This document shows positions 45,099 through 46,799 of a DNA stretch of 46,799 nt, in pieces. How positions within the stretch are numbered: position 1 is the stretch's first letter; every line of letters begins with the position of its first letter. A model generated the notes under the pieces. That model saw only the letters and a list, made by a program, of their open reading frames with translations. It was not told where the DNA came from and made no database searches. The stretch covers positions 1-46,799 of the forward strand of contig QWPF01000010.1 of NCBI GenBank assembly GCA_003671255.1. The letters are read 5' to 3'. Both the position numbers and the translations under genes were made by a program. The DNA comes from Planctomycetota bacterium (GTDB lineage Bacteria; Planctomycetota; Planctomycetia; Gemmatales; Gemmataceae).

Positions 45099-45878
45099 TT
45101 AGGGGTTAGGTAACGGATTGACAAAATACCAAAAGGTGCTTCGTTGCTTAATGACGATTGTTGTACTGTTTTTCATTATTTCTGTTTCTTTACCTTCTGT
45201 AGTAATACCCCACCAGCCGGATTCTGGAGCAGAAAATGTTACAACTCCAGAATCTTCTGCTTTTGTAGTAAAAGTAACGAGTTCATCTGGAGGAAGGTTT
45301 TTGGGCGGGACTGGATTCCATTTTTCTATTTCAAACATCCATCCATTCGGTGGCCCTAGTTTTTTTCTTGCCTGTTCATTTATTTGAAATCGAGCGACCA
45401 TGCCTGGTAAAATGCCATATGGTCTCGAAAGTGGCATGAGCTCAAATTCGGTTCTTGGCTCTGCATCCCAATTATTTTGAGTTTGAACATGCACTACAAC
45501 CTTGATAGTGTCTTGAATATATTTTTTTTCTGTTGTCATCCAAACTGGTTGTGATTTTGCAATGACAATGTAGTCACCCCTATGTTCCATTTTAAAATCA
45601 CCTTTGAAATAAAGGGTTTCTTTGTCTGCTATTTTTTCTTTAGCGAGTTTGAATCGATCGGTGATATCGATTGATTGGCCTTTGGGATTGATGATGATTA
45701 CTTTTTCAGGTTTAAGGGCATCTTGTAATTCACATTCAAAGGGATGTCCAAATTTGAAGTTTAGAACCACCGTGTCATCTTTTTGATAGGTGGTTTTTTC
45801 TGGAATTAAAATGTGATAATGCGCAGAAGAGTAAGTTGCCAAAAACAGTATAAAAAATATTGAAAGAATCCTGCGCAT
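45099..45878 (-). CDS. DUF4198 metal-associated exported protein
   Basis: A 259-residue exported protein of the DUF4198 family, often encoded beside cobalt/nickel ECF transporters (NikK/CbiK-like role). The signal peptide is RRILSIFFILFLATYSSA. Cleavage after Ala19 would leave a mature N-terminus beginning HYHILIP, with His20 and His22 available for metal. Two beta-sandwich-like halves follow (FKFGHPFECELQDAL, then GILPGMVARFQINEQARKKLG and SGWWGITTEGKETEIM). GGAGG precedes the ATG at good spacing. It is transcribed first, followed by cbiM. Metal identity (Co or Ni) is inferred from the B12 genes, not from the protein. Confidence 0.85.
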   Translation of the reverse strand: MRRILSIFFILFLATYSSAHYHILIPEKTTYQKDDTVVLNFKFGHPFECELQDALKPEKVIIINPKGQSIDITDRFKLAKEKIADKETLYFKGDFKMEHRGDYIVIAKSQPVWMTTEKKYIQDTIKVVVHVQTQNNWDAEPRTEFELMPLSRPYGILPGMVARFQINEQARKKLGPPNGWMFEIEKWNPVPPKNLPPDELVTFTTKAEDSGVVTFSAPESGWWGITTEGKETEIMKNSTTIVIKQRSTFWYFVNPLPNP

Positions 45879-45946
45879 CTTTATGCCTCCATTTAAATAG
45901 CTATGATCAATACAGTGTAGTAAGAAATTGCTGTAGGTTCATGTAT

Positions 45947-46799
45947 TTAATTTTCAGATTTCATTTTGATAAAATGTCCCAGATGCTCTTTGAAGAAGTC
46001 ACTAAGTTTTGGCAAGGAGAAGTCTTCAGGCTTTCGGAATTTTAAAACTATGACATCCATTTCATTGCGATGCTCGATTAATTCTTGCTCAAAGCCAATT
46101 CCTTTTGCCATATCCAGATTAACTTTCCCGCTAGGCCCAGAAAGTCTTACTTCTAAAAATTCGTTTCCTTTGGTTTTAACCATCATCCAACTATGAGTAA
46201 CACCTTTTACTCGGAATGTAACGCAGTCTCTATTATCCCATTGTATTTCGAGATTTTTACCGGATTTACCTGCGCAATCGAGTATGTCTTGCAAAATATT
46301 TCTATCCCAGTAAAGCTTTTTACCAATTGGGAATCCCTTCTCCCCTAGATGCCATTTGTCTCCATGAAGTTTCCAAGGCATCAGATCTTCAGGTTTTAGC
46401 GACAAACGCTTGATATGATCAAGGTGTGCTGCTGTTGCTGAATCGATAAAGCTTTTAAATTCATCGTTTTGGATTTCTGAAAGACGATGCACCAAGATGG
46501 TGATTTGTTGCCAAGGCGATTTTTTCAAGTTCCCAACCCGAACTCTTGATTCATTGCCATATATTTCAAGGCCTTCAGTGTTGTTTAAAGTTGGAATATC
46601 CAGGCTGGAGTTTAGTTCATCCTCATTGAAAGAGTTTTTGGGGACCCTGAAAACCAGTCGTAAAAGCCACTCGTGTCCGGTAAGGGCATGGCAAAACCAG
46701 GTAGCGGGTTTTCCTGTAGCGGTAAATTCAACAACACTTCGTTCAGTCCAATCTGCTGGCGCAAGAGCTTTTTTTGTTTGCAGCAGTTTATCTAGAAAC
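45947..46799 (-). CDS. 3' part of a gene resembling the C-terminal extension of planctomycete UvrA-like proteins (partial)
   Basis: Partial: 283 residues, continuing off the right edge of the window. The frame has no stop from 46799 to the TAA at 45947. An internal TTG at 46526-46528 is not a convincing start. No P-loop or ABC signature is in this piece. Segments WFCHALTGHEWLLRLVFRV, GLEIYGNESRV and SPWQQITILVHRLSEIQ, then PWKLHGDKWH and KPEDFSLPKL...FFKEHLGHF, recall the long C-terminal region of planctomycete excinuclease-A-like proteins. That recollection is from memory and unverified. If so, the ABC ATPase part lies to the right of the window. GC and codon use look like the neighbours. 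Confidence 0.45.
   Translation of the reverse strand, partial: FLDKLLQTKKALAPADWTERSVVEFTATGKPATWFCHALTGHEWLLRLVFRVPKNSFNEDELNSSLDIPTLNNTEGLEIYGNESRVRVGNLKKSPWQQITILVHRLSEIQNDEFKSFIDSATAAHLDHIKRLSLKPEDLMPWKLHGDKWHLGEKGFPIGKKLYWDRNILQDILDCAGKSGKNLEIQWDNRDCVTFRVKGVTHSWMMVKTKGNEFLEVRLSGPSGKVNLDMAKGIGFEQELIEHRNEMDVIVLKFRKPEDFSLPKLSDFFKEHLGHFIKMKSEN

Noticed and set aside
1-46799. CRISPR array, insertion sequence, prophage or defence system
   Set aside because: No regularly spaced repeats, transposase, integrase, restriction enzyme or toxin-antitoxin pair was recognised. The HTH at 20075 is excisionase-like in fold but is fused to a receiver domain, not a phage Xis.

Overview
The window reads as ordinary, moderately AT-rich (by eye, GC in the mid-40s) chromosome from a bacterium, most likely a member of the Planctomycetota. 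Several things point there: an excisionase-type helix-turn-helix fused to a receiver domain, a secreted DUF1573-type protein with an SCGC motif, an FHA-GAF-SpoIIE phosphatase next to a ClpS-like adaptor, secreted PQQ-like propeller and HEAT-repeat proteins, a degenerate PHP-fold (CehA/McbA-like) protein, and many signal-peptide proteins of unknown function. This is inferred from family content; no rRNA or other marker is present to prove it. I see no tRNA, rRNA, CRISPR array, insertion sequence or prophage.

Layout. 1-6992 (+): leader, coenzyme-B12-dependent ribonucleotide reductase (nrdJ), terminator, then cob(I)alamin adenosyltransferase, a TIM-barrel sugar isomerase-like protein and a PHP-like protein. 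7215-9483 (+): promoter, guaB, an overlapping secreted protein, and a terminator shared with the convergent next cluster. 9507-17619 (-): M16 peptidase, PQQ-like propeller, small secreted protein, BaiN/HI0933-type flavoprotein and phosphohexomutase, with mnmG divergent (+, 17750-19591). 19592-20074: a 480-bp gene-free leader. 20075-24057 (+): HTH-receiver regulator, terminator, histidine kinase, Kdo-hydroxylase-like protein and ComF. 24260-31012 (+): DUF1573 protein, pyruvate carboxylase, FHA-GAF-SpoIIE phosphatase and ClpS-like adaptor. 31036-33614 (-): HEAT protein and zinc-ribbon membrane protein. 33746-36145 (+): large secreted protein with an esterase-like domain whose nucleophile is replaced. 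36195-37315 (-): two cyclophilins, one cytoplasmic and one exported. 37498-40095 (+): lipA-tmk-holB. 40096-42134 (-): thiO and CHAD protein. 42230-44161 (+): MutS2 without an Smr domain. 44187-45878 (-): CbiM and a DUF4198 metal-binding protein. 45947-46799 (-): 3' part of a gene that resembles the C-terminal extension of planctomycete-type UvrA proteins.

How the genes fit together. A cobalt/B12 thread joins the two ends: the B12-dependent reductase needs adenosylcobalamin, the adjacent adenosyltransferase makes it, and DUF4198-CbiM at the far end probably imports the metal, although CbiQ and CbiO are not here. Housekeeping nucleotide and DNA genes (nrdJ, guaB, tmk, holB, mutS2) are scattered among envelope and signalling genes.

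I did not find a clear new defence or mobile system. The best leads are the regulator-kinase locus with its long leader and internal terminator, the ClpS-like protein with an altered N-degron pocket encoded beside a signalling phosphatase, the esterase-like protein with a Ser-to-Glu nucleophile elbow, the Smr-less MutS2, and the N-terminally extended CbiM without its ECF partners.
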